This document shows, piece after piece, positions 32,713 through 42,318 of a stretch of DNA of 64,000 bases. The DNA lies in assembly GCA_951799405.1 (NCBI GenBank), contig OX637353.1, positions 9,362,001-9,426,000 of the forward strand, in the 5' to 3' direction. The translations under genes were made by a program, and so were the position numbers. Each line of letters begins with the position of its first letter. Position 1 is the stretch's first letter. The notes under the pieces were generated by a model that was not told the origin of the DNA, ran no database searches, and saw only the letters and a list, made by a program, of their open reading frames with translations. Origin of the DNA: Agapetus fuscipes (Eukaryota; Arthropoda; Insecta; Trichoptera; Glossosomatidae).

Positions 32713-32877
32713 GCTGGAGTGATGTTTTCCGGGATCTGTTGCCATGGTCTGTGGGAGCTGGAGCTTCCGGACGTTTCACCCATTTCTACGATAGGCTTCT
32801 TCAGAAATGGGCGAAACGTCCCGAAGCTCCAACTCCCACAGACCACGGCAACAGATCCCGGAAAACATCACTCCAGC
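32713..32877. mobile_element. Hairpin element: 75-bp inverted arms, 15-nt loop
   Basis: The left arm 32713-32787 (GCTGGAGTGATGTTTTCCGG ...) and right arm 32803-32877 are reverse complements except for four positions, with ACGATAGGCTTCTTC between. It could be a foldback MITE or the product of an inverted duplication. Transcribed, it would give a long near-perfect hairpin RNA. The GGCGAAACGTCC in the right arm resembles the GAAACG box of hammerhead-like motifs elsewhere in the window. Confidence 0.8.
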
Positions 32878-32960
32878 ATCATCAGCCGGCCGTGTAAGCC
32901 TAAAACTCTTATTCAATAATATAATTGATACATATTTTTATGACAATAAAGTATGTTTCT

Positions 32961-33075
32961 CCCTTCTTCATCTTATTCCACATTGCTCTCTTGATTTTGC
33001 TGCCCGCAGCACTCCAACCTCCGAGGTGTCTGCTACTGTCCTCACTTGATCGGTCCATCGTGTGAACATCTTGCA
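32961..33075 (-). mobile_element. LINE-4 C-terminal fragment
   Basis: Reverse strand similar to 51703-51863: CACGATGGACCGATCAAGTGAGGACAG ... GGAGTGCTGCGGGCAGCAAAATCAAGAGAGC, which encodes the RWTDQV... C-terminal LINE motif in the other copy. Frames are broken. Confidence 0.5.
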
Positions 33076-33366
33076 TACTTTCCTCATCTGTAAAAGGCCT
33101 AACACAGTTTGTCCGTCGCAAGTGGATTAATAAAGAAACTGGATAGATTAAGTTTTTATGGTACGGCGCTCGCATAATTCGGTTAGCCTTCGCATTACTC
33201 CGTACGCATATTGCAATCTTTATTAATTAAGGGGTTAAAATTTGCATTCATGCCTTTCTCGTTTATCTTGCAATGGGAAAAAGACATCTTCGAAGCTGGC
33301 AACTGGCATTCCAAGTACTTACTTATCGAAACATACCTGAAGAGTGAAGTAAGGAAATATGTTTTA

Positions 33367-33650
33367 ATAATTATAATATTAGGATGATTTATTTGGTGAG
33401 CGCTGTTTTTGTGTAAATCACTCCTCAAGAGCCCTCTGCATGTAAGGTCGTCGCTTTAGAAAGCGCCAATACTCAAGCAAGACTCTGTTGATGTAAGGCT
33501 GGATGGATCTTTGAAAAAGGTATAAGAAATTTTCAACTTAGCGAAGAGCATATTTGAAAATATATGGTATTTTTTTTGTGCTCCGCCGGGATTCGAACCC
33601 ACAGCCTTCCATTTACGAGTCCGAAGCGTTACCACTAGACTATGGACCGG
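33367..33650 (-). mobile_element. SINE-B, full-length
   Basis: ATT-type tail (AATAATTATAATATTAGG), AAATCACTCCTCAAGAGCCC, then GTGCTCCGCCGGGATTCGAA (box B) and CGTTACCACTAGACTATGGACCGG (box A side). Good copy. Confidence 0.9.
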
Positions 33651-34081
33651 TCTTGTACTACAATGAAATTGAACTATGTATATTACATCCTTCAGAATTT
33701 GATTATTTTACAAACGGATATATTTTTTTCAAAAATATGTAAATTAAGCTAAAAGCGCCCTGCGTTTTGCACTGCTCTTTTTGATTTGTTTTCCACAAGC
33801 AATGAAGGCAGCCTTGGGAACAAAATGACAAATTTTCGTTGTTGTTTGTATTCTAAAATCTCTCAAAGCTTGCACGACCTCTTTGGAGAGTAGTTTTTAC
33901 ATTTCCTGAAAATTTAGTCCAAGTCAAAATAATATGAGGCGTTTAACCAGACATGCAGAGTAATTTTTTTATACATTTTTTGTAAATCAAAAATAAATAA
34001 ATAAAATTGTACTGTATAAATTTGTAAAATGTAAAATGTTTGTAAAATGTAAATTGTAAAATAAATTTGTACTGTAATCAT
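33651..34081. other. Unassigned AT-rich DNA
   Basis: 34015-34075 has imprecise tandem TTGTAAAATGTAAA repeats. Otherwise nothing recognised. Confidence 0.45.
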
Positions 34082-34082
34082 A

Positions 34083-34111
34083 CCTGATGATGACCTACTA
34101 GGTCGAAAACG
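34083..34111 (+). ncRNA. Hammerhead-ribozyme-like motif
   Basis: CTGATGA, one extra T, stem GACCT/ACT loop/AGGTC, then GAAA and ACG. The CUGANGA and GAAA boxes around a hairpin are the hammerhead core, as found in Penelope-like elements and retrozymes. The extra base between box and stem departs from the canonical fold, so cleavage activity is doubtful. A poly(A)-signal-like, AT-rich 3' end follows. Confidence 0.35.
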
Positions 34112-34112
34112 T

Positions 34113-34667
34113 TTGTAATTTGTTTTAAAGATTTTAATCTTTTTAAATAAATTTTATTGTGAAAATAAACAGTGTTTTGTTTGAATTCATTCAAAAAATT
34201 ATAAATCAAAAATAAATGTTTGTTCTTCTATCAACAGGTCACCCAAAGTCTAATACAGCTTAGAGCTTATGTTTGAGAATTGGCGTTGATTATAATCAAC
34301 GCAAATTAGCGACGACAAATCTTTCAGCGTCTAAGGTATGTTTCATACAAAAAAAAATACAAAATTTCCGGATGTTTAGTAATACATATACTTCAAACAT
34401 TTTATCGTTCTTGAATTAAGTTCCTTTTCTATTTTTTCATTCATCAAATTTCAATTGTACTTACTGTTAATTAAATCAATACATCTTCGTTTATCACTTT
34501 TCACTCTTCAATGTTTCAAATCATGCATCGCTGTTAGCGTCAAACACTCCGATTCACTGACGCTTACTTCTTAATTAATGGTCATTCATTCATCAGATAT
34601 TTGCTCTTATTGCTTCTGTCATCAAGGTGTCATGGACCTCTTCTCTGTCGATAGACCTTTTTCTGTC
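34113..34667. other. Unassigned intergenic DNA
   Basis: The first 100 bp may be the 3' end of the element carrying the hammerhead-like motif. Otherwise nothing recognised. Confidence 0.4.
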
Positions 34668-34668
34668 C

Positions 34669-34677
34669 ATGGATCTC
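34669..34677 (+). repeat. 9-bp direct repeat, left flank of foldback element 2
   Basis: ATGGATCTC, repeated at 35500-35508. The base before (C) also matches. Confidence 0.6.
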
Positions 34678-35498
34678 ACGTCACCAAATCGGTCAAAGAT
34701 AACCCGCCCACAGACAGCTCGTCAATTGAAAAATCGGTCACACGGCATCGACCATTCAACTCCATGAATTATCGGTCACAGACAACTTGGCTACATATAA
34801 CACATTAGTCACGGACAATTCGGTCACACGACAGTTCATCCACATTATTTTTTTTGTCAAAAGCGATTCGGTTACCTACAGTATATGCTCCACAGACAGC
34901 AGCATCACAGAAAACTAAAATTAATCAAAAGTACTCGAATTATAAAGGTATATTGGAGAGATTTTTTTCAATTATATTATGGGACTTTTTGTGGTCTTTT
35001 ATTTCATGTGACCATAATGTCGTTGAGCAAAAATTCGTGTAGACGAACTGCCATGTGACCGATTCATCCGTAGAAGAGCTGTCTGAGGACGAGTTATCAT
35101 TGACCAATTTTACATGACACCCAAAAAAACGTTAGTATTTTCTGTTGTTTTACATCTAAATCTAAATCTAAGCTGCAAGGATATGTATCATTTGAGATTC
35201 ATATTAAATGCATTCCCACAAGCAGACACGCATAATTGTGAGCTCACATATGCCGCATGTGGACCTACAATATAAAAACCCAATTCTCAAATGGGCATAA
35301 GTCCTGCAACAACCTGCATAATTGTAGATATTTTTTGAGATGAAGCTGTCAGTGGGCCATAAATTATATGTGACGGAAATATCGTTGACCGAAAAGTCGT
35401 GTGAACAAGCTATCGTGTAACCGTATTGTCCATGACCGATGTGTCTATGGACGAGCTATCTGTGGCCGAGTTGTCTGTGGCCAATTTGTCGAGGAACC
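34678..35498. mobile_element. Foldback-type element 2: inverted arms of 15-bp degenerate units
   Basis: The left arm (34678 to about 34915) holds units such as CACAGACAACTTGGC, CACGGACAATTCGGT and CACACGACAGTTCAT. The right arm (about 35018-35498), read in reverse, holds five consecutive 15-mers starting CACAGACAACTCGGC and CACAGATAGCTCGTC, then more diverged units. Outer ends also correspond (CACCAAATCGGTCA against GACAAATTGGCCA in reverse). A Rep-C copy is nested in the right arm. Flanking 9-10-bp direct repeats suggest transposition. No transposase is encoded. Confidence 0.7.
35153..35318 (-). repeat. Rep-C, 3' two thirds, nested in foldback element 2, ATTTAG tail
   Basis: ATCTAAATCTAAATCTAAGC tail, TGCATTCCCACAAGCAGACACGC, then ends in AGTCCTGCAACAACCTGC. 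It lies inside the right arm, so it inserted after the foldback element. Confidence 0.8.
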
Positions 35499-35499
35499 C

Positions 35500-35508
35500 A
35501 TGGATCTC
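35500..35508 (+). repeat. 9-bp direct repeat, right flank of foldback element 2
   Basis: ATGGATCTC, same orientation as 34669-34677. Confidence 0.6.
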
Positions 35509-35730
35509 TTTTACGTCCACGGTGCCAACCTTTCACAGGGAGGTGACTCGATAATCGCAACATTCCTGATTGATCGATGACGTGTGCAATAATCGAAGAC
35601 GGCCCGAGTACAATTTAATTAAGAAAGTTAAATCGTTTTAATTAACGATGAATCGAATGCCGAGACGAGTTAGTTTGCGCGCATTCAATTTTATTTGTGA
35701 TTGCAGATTTGTTTTTAATACTTAAAAGCG

Positions 35731-35811
35731 TTCCTTTACCAACAGTTATGTATGAGGCTGACCTTCCGTGATGTAAAAAATTGGTTCACTTTTGCCAGTG
35801 ACACCCCGGTA
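35731..35811 (+). repeat. Rep-C, head fragment
   Basis: GTATGAGGCTGACCTTCCGTG, AAAAATTGGTTCACTTTTGCC and GTGACACC only. Confidence 0.6.
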
Positions 35812-36108
35812 TAATGAATAATTCATTTTTAATTGATTATGTTAATACCTTTTTCTGTCCGGGAAAAATAGGTTGTTGAGTTGCATGTCGCTTCACAAAT
35901 ATATTTTTTATAATTCTAATAATGAATAGAAATATAGAATCAACAACTATTCCAACTAAAATTCCTTTTTGTAAAGTGGAAAGATAAGAACAAAATTACA
36001 TATTGCAATGTGTATTATTATAAAAATAACAACAATTTTGAATGACAGAAATAAATTACTGAAAGCAATACGCCAAAACACAATTTAGGAAATAATGAAA
36101 AGTGAACT

Positions 36109-36270
36109 ACCCATCAAAACTCTAGTGTAAAACCACGATCACACTGAATCAAAGCATTTTTGATAAATGTATTAAAAGTGAAACAGCGCTTCTATTGATA
36201 GTTTAAGCTTCAAAACACTTTTTAATAAACGCTATGCTTGAGTTTTAACGTAAAAAGTGTGGTATACTTT
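36109..36270. mobile_element. MITE-D copy
   Basis: The left arm is decayed. AACAGCGCTTCTATTGATAG lies at the centre, and AAACGCTATGCTTGAG with TTTTAACGTAAAAAG at the right. Confidence 0.6.
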
Positions 36271-36347
36271 AAGTTCAAAGTGACTACCGCGTTCTATGTT
36301 CATTCACAAAATATCCATTACTTTCAAGACACATTACATAATAGAAA

Positions 36348-36470
36348 CAGTATGAAATTTTGCGTTACAACTCAACCATTGCGTTTAACTATATAAGAAC
36401 AAAACTAAAACGCTCACTAGATGTGATGTTTTCGTTTCCATGTATTTTTTTTACAGAAGGTTTTATACTA
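36348..36470. mobile_element. MITE-D copy, right arm incomplete
   Basis: AGTATGAAATTTTGCGTTAC and AACTCAACCATTGCG at the left, then AAAACGCTCACTAGATGTG, ending GGTTTTATACTAG. Lies about 70 bp left of the LTR element. Confidence 0.6.
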
Positions 36471-36533
36471 GAGGTTCAGAAACATATTTGATGGACAAAG
36501 CTCACCGATGAACATATCGGATTACGCTCAAAT

Positions 36534-36537
36534 AACT
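36534..36537 (+). repeat. 4-bp target-site duplication AACT (left)
   Basis: AACT directly abuts the left LTR and is repeated at 39191-39194. Confidence 0.75.
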
Positions 36538-36798
36538 TGTGAGGGTTTTTCTTCTGTCCTGCTGATTGACACAATTAATAATTAACATACACACTTTAAT
36601 ATGTTTACTTTTATTTCTTTCACAATGTATACACAATTAACCACAGCACAATAATATTCTTTATTCTTAATTACACAGGCTTGTGGCTATCCCGCCAGGC
36701 AAGCTTCTCCTCTCCTTCTGACTTCCTTTGTTTTCCTTTTCATTCAAATTCAAATCTCATGTTCCATTTTACCTAACAAACAAATCCATCTCGTTACA
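36538..36798 (-). repeat. 3' LTR, 261 bp
   Basis: Bounded by TG...CA on either strand (TGTGAGGG ... CGTTACA as written). Reverse-strand AATAAA motifs serve as candidate poly(A) signals. No TATA box is seen. Confidence 0.9.
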
Positions 36799-36803
36799 AT
36801 ACA

Positions 36804-36816
36804 CCTCCTTCCTCTC
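36804..36816 (-). other. Polypurine tract
   Basis: GAGAGGAAGGAGG on the reverse strand, 5 bp from the 3' LTR: the plus-strand primer site of the retroelement. Confidence 0.75.
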
Positions 36817-37090
36817 ATAAAAAAAAAAACATTCCCAATTTTTTTTTTTTTCTTTTACAATGAGTAAATAATGTATCATAATGCTCAGCCGGCGCCACAT
36901 ATTTTGTTTTATTTTAAGGATAAATTTCAAAAATATGAAAATAAAAAAAAACCTGTTTCTGATACATTATTCAGTCATTAATACCTTTTTTAACAATACC
37001 AATTATTTTCATACTAAAATTAATATAATTTTTTTTTAACACAAATTTCATATTCAATATTATAAACAAATATTTGTTTTTTTTTTTTTT

Positions 37091-37282
37091 AAATACTTAA
37101 TTCAACAATTCAAAATAATCAAATAACAATACATAATAAACATTCACCAGTTTATTAATCAATTCATTAAAATAACTTTTTTTTTTAAATACTTAATTCA
37201 ACAATTCAAAATAATCAAATAACAATACATAATAAACATTCACCAGTTAATTAATCAATTCATTAAAATAACTTTTTCTTTT
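37091..37282. repeat. 96-bp tandem duplication inside the LTR element
   Basis: AAATACTTAATTCAACAATT begins at 37091 and again at 37187. The two units are nearly identical over about 96 bp, each preceded by a T-run, and lie in the element's 3' non-coding region. Confidence 0.9.
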
Positions 37283-37541
37283 TTTTAAACATGTATCACA
37301 TCTTTCCCAATATTTAAATTTATTTCAAATTTATTTTTCATTAATAAATTTATCAGTCCATCAATTTTTTTTTAAAAAACTTTACCTTCATATGTAATAC
37401 TTTGTTTAATTAATGTTTCATACCTTCATTCATGCAATATTTCATAATTCATTCTTTCACTGATCACTTTTATATCAACTTTCACCGTATCATTCATCAC
37501 CTCAAATTTTTCATACACATGAAAATATGTTTTTTTTTTTT

Positions 37542-38468
37542 TTAATCTAATTTGATTATGTCCTTGATGTGATATTTATTTATAACATTTGTGTCTATAT
37601 CTTTTAATACATAGACTATCTTGCTAATTTTCTTTTCTATTCTGGCTTTGACAAATTTTGGAGCCAACTTTGTACAGAAGTATTTCCCTGCATTTGATTG
37701 TATGAAATTTTTACGCCATACAATATCCCCTTGATCATAGACACGATTTGATCTACCTTTATTATAATAATTTGCATTTTTATTATATGCATCCCATAAA
37801 TTTTCTGTTACAATTTTGTATAATGTGTTTAATTCCTTCATTTTATCTTTATACATATCTCTATATTTATCTAAATCTTCCTTTGATTCTATTTCATCAT
37901 TTACTATTTCACCATGAATTTCACCATTTAGTACAATCTCCCTACCTCTTGCTAATACATTAGGTGTGTATCCTGTTGCTAAATTGACTGTATTATTTAT
38001 TATGCTTTGTACTGAATCTAAAAAAGTATCCCATTTTCTTTGTTCATTTTCAACAAAAATAGCTAATGTGTATCCTATTGTTCTATTATATGTCTCTACA
38101 TTATTGCACATGGGAGTATATAAAGTTGTATAAAATATTTTCTGTACTCCATATGAGTACATAAAATCTTTAAATGCATTAGACTTTAAATTCTTTCCAT
38201 TATCTGTTATTATCGTTTGCGGTACTCCTTCTGTTAAAAATATTTTATTTTCTATTAATTTTACTATTTCTTCTGTAGTTGCTCTTCTTAAAGGAAATAA
38301 CCAACAATATTTGTAGACTTTGGCTAATTCTTCTAACCTTATTATAAATTCATTTGGTTCACTTTCACCATTAAAAGATATTTTTAATTTGAGAGGATCA
38401 AAATTTATGGACTCCATTGTGTTACTTTCTAAATCCTTTTTATTATTTATTTTTTTAGATTTCGTCAT
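37542..38468 (-). pseudogene. In-frame gag-like/integrase fusion ORF of the LTR element
   Basis: 308 residues from an ATG. Residues 1-50 look like a retrotransposon Gag start (LKLKISFNGESEPNEFIIRL, a 'F.GE..P..F...LE' pattern). From about residue 52 (YCWLFPLRRATTEEIVKLIE) it is a Ty3/gypsy integrase core. The second and third acidic residues of the D,D35E triad are visible (TDNG, D89; NNVETYNRT, E125) but the first, normally a few residues before YCWLFP, lies in the deleted part. A GKYFCTKLAPKFVKARI region at 261-277 and KYHIKDIIKL at the end match the integrase C-terminal domain. The Zn-binding HHCC domain, RT, RNase H and protease are absent. The frame is intact across the junction. The product could at most be a catalytically dead DNA- or multimer-binding fragment. 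Confidence 0.85.
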
Positions 38469-38913
38469 TTGCTGTATATTTTCAATTTATGCAATTAAAA
38501 AAAATCATTTCATTGAAAAAAATTTTTCATACAAATTAAATATAACACCATCTATATATATTTATCTAAACTGATTTGAAACAAACTGGTTCATATCCAT
38601 TCTTCATTCTCCCGCGACGTTCGATTTTTGAATTTCCATTCTTCTGAACGTAATGTAGGTAGTTTGAATTCTCTCACCTTCAATATTTTCAAACAGCGTT
38701 TCAAATCTTGTAATTTCTTGTTGTTAATTGTATAAGTCGATGTCTTCACTAGCTTTTAAACGTGTTGATGCTTTCACAACCATAAATCTGTCCAATTTTA
38801 ATCATTTCATATATTGTATTGTTTTCAATGTCATTTGTTGAAATTGACTGTCATTTGTTTTTGTTTGTGAAAAATTTTCTTCATAGGAATTTCATGTACA
38901 AATTTTTTTTTTT

Positions 38914-38926
38914 ACGTTGGGCGCCA
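38914..38926 (-). other. Primer binding site, tRNA-Lys type
   Basis: TGGCGCCCAACGT on the reverse strand, 3 nt after the 5' LTR. It is complementary to the 3' end of insect tRNA-Lys(CUU) (ACGTTGGGCGCCA). Confidence 0.8.
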
Positions 38927-38929
38927 AAA

Positions 38930-39190
38930 TGTGAGGGTTTTTCTTCTGTCCTGCTGATTGACACAATTAATAATTAACATACACACTTTAATATGTTTAC
39001 TTTTATTTCTTTCACAATGTATACACAATTAACCACAGCACAATAATATTCTTTATTCTTAATTACACAGGCTTGTGGCTATCCCGCCAGGCAAGCTTCT
39101 CCTCTCCTTCTGCCTTCCTTTGTTTTCCTTTTCATTCAAATTCAAATCTCATGTTCCATTTTACCTAACAAACAAATCCATCTCGTTACA
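38930..39190 (-). repeat. 5' LTR, 261 bp
   Basis: Identical to the left LTR except C at 39113 where the other has A at 36721. Confidence 0.9.
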
Positions 39191-39433
39191 AACTCCTGTG
39201 CTCATCGTTTGATTAAGATAAGATTGGATTACTTTTGGGCGCCCTCGGACTTTAATCTTTTTCTATTATTATTATTATTATTTCAAGGCACTCATTTTGT
39301 CTTCATGAAATGATCTAATGCTATATAATTCACGCTGCAAAGAAAAAACATTAACTTTTGAAGATACACGCTACGCTAACGCTATAAAGCAACACATGTA
39401 GTGCCACTTTTTGCTTCGTTTTTTACAGATGGG

Positions 39434-39675
39434 TCGCATGTGGTGAGTGGAACTTTTTTATTTTTAAACATGAGGGGGCCGGCCTTGAGTTAAATTGGAG
39501 GTTTCCCAGGTTCTTTGGGAGCTGGTACTCATTTCTTGTGAAGGCTGAGTAAGCCGTGCCGGTGGGTTTGAAGTAAGCACTGAAACGGGAATGCATTTCT
39601 AACACCCTCAATGGGATTTGAGCCTGAGCTCTCGGCATGGAATGCAAACACTCTACCAACTGAGCTATCGACTGC
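39434..39675 (-). mobile_element. SINE-A
   Basis: Reverse copy from CGCATGTGGTGAGTGGAAC to CCAACTGAGCTATCGAC, with a deletion in the middle block after GGCCGGCCTTGAG. Confidence 0.85.
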
Positions 39676-41049
39676 AGAATTGAAACAAAATTAAGTTCAT
39701 TTGAGTTTTTGCGTGTGTTTGTATGTAAAAATTTCAAAAAGTTAATATTACTGCTTCGTAGAACTATATTTGAGATTTTTTAAATTTTTATCTTTATTTA
39801 TTAGTTCCAGTTGTAATACTTAGTTTCATTTTATTCTGGTAGATATACACAATTATAATATTATGTCATTCATTTTTATTTCACTCATAATTCAGAAAAA
39901 ATCATAGATAAAAATCTGTTAAAGGACTCTAGAAGCAACTAGTATCTAAAAAAACATTCAAAATATTGTTGAAATGAATAACAATGAATATTTAAATCAT
40001 ATTTATTATAGTTGCTTCTATTTCAAATCCCGCGGAGTTTCCTCCCGCGGTGCCTTGCATAATTTCATATAAACAAAAAATCCTTTATCTGAAATCATCG
40101 GCTCATAAAAATAAACATTTGCATACCCCAATATATAATACCAGAAAGTCAACAAATATGTGTAAAAAAGAACATATATATACATTTATGAGTAGTTTAG
40201 AAATAGAGAACAATCTTGAATTTGTTTCACAGTGAGTTAAAACATGTATTAAGTACTCGTAAAATTATTAGAACTGAATGAATATTTATTTAATTTTCGA
40301 AAAAATCCTAGATTTGCCATTTTTGGTTTAATCTACGATTCATACAAGCACATTTAAGATGAGATCTCTGCTTTTTGTGATTTTATAAATATAGAAACAT
40401 TGTAAACATAAAGAAATATGTAATCGAAAATTTTATATTATTTAGTTTTTTCGCAATAACTTTGTAATTTTTTCCCAAATCAAAGTTTACTAAAAAGATC
40501 TAAATATGCGTATACTTAACAATAAATAAATTTATTGAAGAAACATTGCTTTATAATGTGTAAATATTGTTTGTTTTTTATAAGTACAAAGGAAGAAGCT
40601 CCTAGAAATGCTTATTTTATGTATAAAATGCTTGTAAACCTAAGTTTTATCTATAATATTTTGAATCAAACAACAAAAACATTAATTTGATTTCCATCCC
40701 ATCAATTCTGTTCACATGTGAATAATATGGGAATGAAATACTTACACAGTGGGACCTCTCGTTTTGTATACCAGAGAACTAAACAAGCTAAAAAATCCTA
40801 ACCTCTCATCGCCTGCCTTATATCATTCACAGCATTGATATGTACATTTTATTGGTTCAAGATCGAAAAAAAAATGATTTAAACCTCACAAATGAAATTA
40901 AAGAAATTAGTTTTGTGTGTGTTTAGACCGCAGGTTCTTGATTTATTTCACGGGCAACGTGTGAGAAAAATACATAAATTACAAGAAATAACTTCAGTTT
41001 GTTCTCTGTTTGATACTAAACTTAAATTTGCATAATGCTCTAGGTGTCT
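39676..41049. other. Mostly unassigned DNA with small palindromes
   Basis: 39930-40020 is a 91-bp stretch with 12-bp perfect ends TAGAAGCAACTA/TAGTTGCTTCTA, possibly a MITE. 40280-40340 (AATCCTAGATTTGCCATTTT) is half a MITE-J. No gene. Confidence 0.45.
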
Positions 41050-41190
41050 TATACAACCAAAACCGGCTATCTAGATTTTTTTCAGATATGTGATAAATAT
41101 ATGGAAATTCAGGAAAAAAAAATCTCATCATTTCCATATATTTATCTCATTTTAGAAACTGAATCTTAGATTACCGACTATGGTTGTATA
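41050..41190. mobile_element. MITE-J, 141-bp palindrome
   Basis: TATACAACCA at the left edge pairs with TGGTTGTATA at the right. Inner blocks CGGCTATCTAGATTTTTTTC and ATAAATATATGGAAAT also pair with AATCTTAGATTACCG and ATTTCCATATATTTATC. TA at the ends would fit a mariner-type target duplication. Confidence 0.7.
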
Positions 41191-41232
41191 CTAGTCATGT
41201 ATTTCTCACATTTTAACATCAGAACGCTTAGT

Positions 41233-41370
41233 AGAAACCTTTATGTTTAAACTCAATCAAAGCGTTGCTCTCAAAAACGTATTGGCAGCAAATTAGAGCC
41301 TCTACTGATTATTTTATTTTGCATACATTTTTTGTGAAACGGTGCGGTTAAGTTTAAACTAAGAGTATGA
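41233..41370. mobile_element. MITE-D copy
   Basis: TTTAAACTCAATCAAAGCGTTG at the left and AAACGGTGCGGTTAAG with TTTAAACTAAG at the right. Confidence 0.65.
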
Positions 41371-41937
41371 AAGAAAATGGGAATAGCTCGTGTTTGTTTA
41401 GGTAATGTTTTATTACTGTACTGTGATTTAATATGTGAGATGAACATTAATTTTCAATGCAACACCTCTAGGTAAATCATTAAATGAACTGATGAAAGGT
41501 TAAAGAACAACATTTCCTTGGTTTAATTTAATTAAAATTATTCCGATCGTTTTAAACATTTGTTTAGGCTACATTTGTGTGTGAAAGAGAAACGAAAATG
41601 TTCCATAAGCTTCATAGAGGTAGCAATTCATAATATTATCAATACATATAATTTTTATTGTAAAATACAAAATGAAGCATTCTTTTTTTTGCATCCAGCT
41701 TTCATAAAAGTTCTACGCATACATAGGTTTGTGTACTGAAAATAAAAAGGTTTAGATATTTACCAAGCGTTGAATTTGAATGCGCACAGTACAAAACGCA
41801 TGTTGCTTAGGGAACTGTCATGTTAGTTAGGGAATTTTTTTTTTTCTGCACTCAATGGTTTTGCTTCTACCGAGTGCCCGCTCCTGATTAAATGTGATTA
41901 TAACATTCCTAAACGTCATATTCCCTTTAGTTTTTTC
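41371..41937. other. Unassigned intergenic DNA
   Basis: Nothing recognised. Confidence 0.45.
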
Positions 41938-42045
41938 TTAATCAGTTGGTAAAACTCTTCAGCTTAAAACTTTACGGCTAGGGTTTGAATCCCGTCTACG
42001 ATGTCAGAAAGTGTTCCCCGTTTCGGTGTTAATTTTTTTTTCAAA
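41938..42045 (+). mobile_element. SINE-A head, decayed
   Basis: TAATCAGTTGGTAAAACTC, GGGTTTGAATCCCGTCTACG (box B) and GTTCCCCGTTTCGGTGTTAA. The body is missing. Confidence 0.6.
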
Positions 42046-42051
42046 TTCAAG

Positions 42052-42318
42052 TCCTTGCGTCTCTAGACGTAGGTATTTGGATGGTTGCACTAGTGTTAGC
42101 TCGAAGAATCTAATTTAGAAGACTCTTGCATGGTCTGGTGTATGCCAGAGTAGCCCTTATTCACCTATAAATACAGATCGCAGTGCTTTGAAGGGGGATT
42201 AGTACTTGAGCCGCGATAATGCGAGAGTTTAACTGTGAAACAAATATGAGTAAATCCTAAAATAAATTGTATAATTTTTTTTAAGTTTTACTAAATTGAA
42301 CCAAAGTAATTCATAACA
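42052..42318 (+). mobile_element. Solo LTR, LTR-H family, 5' truncated
   Basis: GTATTTGGATGGTTGCAC, TGCCAGAGTAGCCCTTAT, CACCTATAAATACAG (TATA) and ATCCTAAAATAAATTGT, ending CATAACA. Closest to the copy at 60414, so these two form a subfamily. Confidence 0.7.

Larger units (their letters stand above)
36538..39190 (-). mobile_element. Non-autonomous Ty3/gypsy-type LTR retrotransposon, 2653 bp
   Basis: On the reverse strand: 261-bp 5' LTR (38930-39190), tRNA-Lys-type primer binding site, about 445-bp leader, one 308-codon ORF, about 725 bp of AT-rich 3' non-coding DNA with a 96-bp tandem duplication, polypurine tract, 3' LTR (36538-36798). The two LTRs differ at one site (36721 A, 39113 C) and AACT flanks both ends. 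Autonomous elements of this class are about 5-7 kb, so gag, protease, RT and RNase H are missing. Mobility would need enzymes from an intact relative. Confidence 0.9.
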
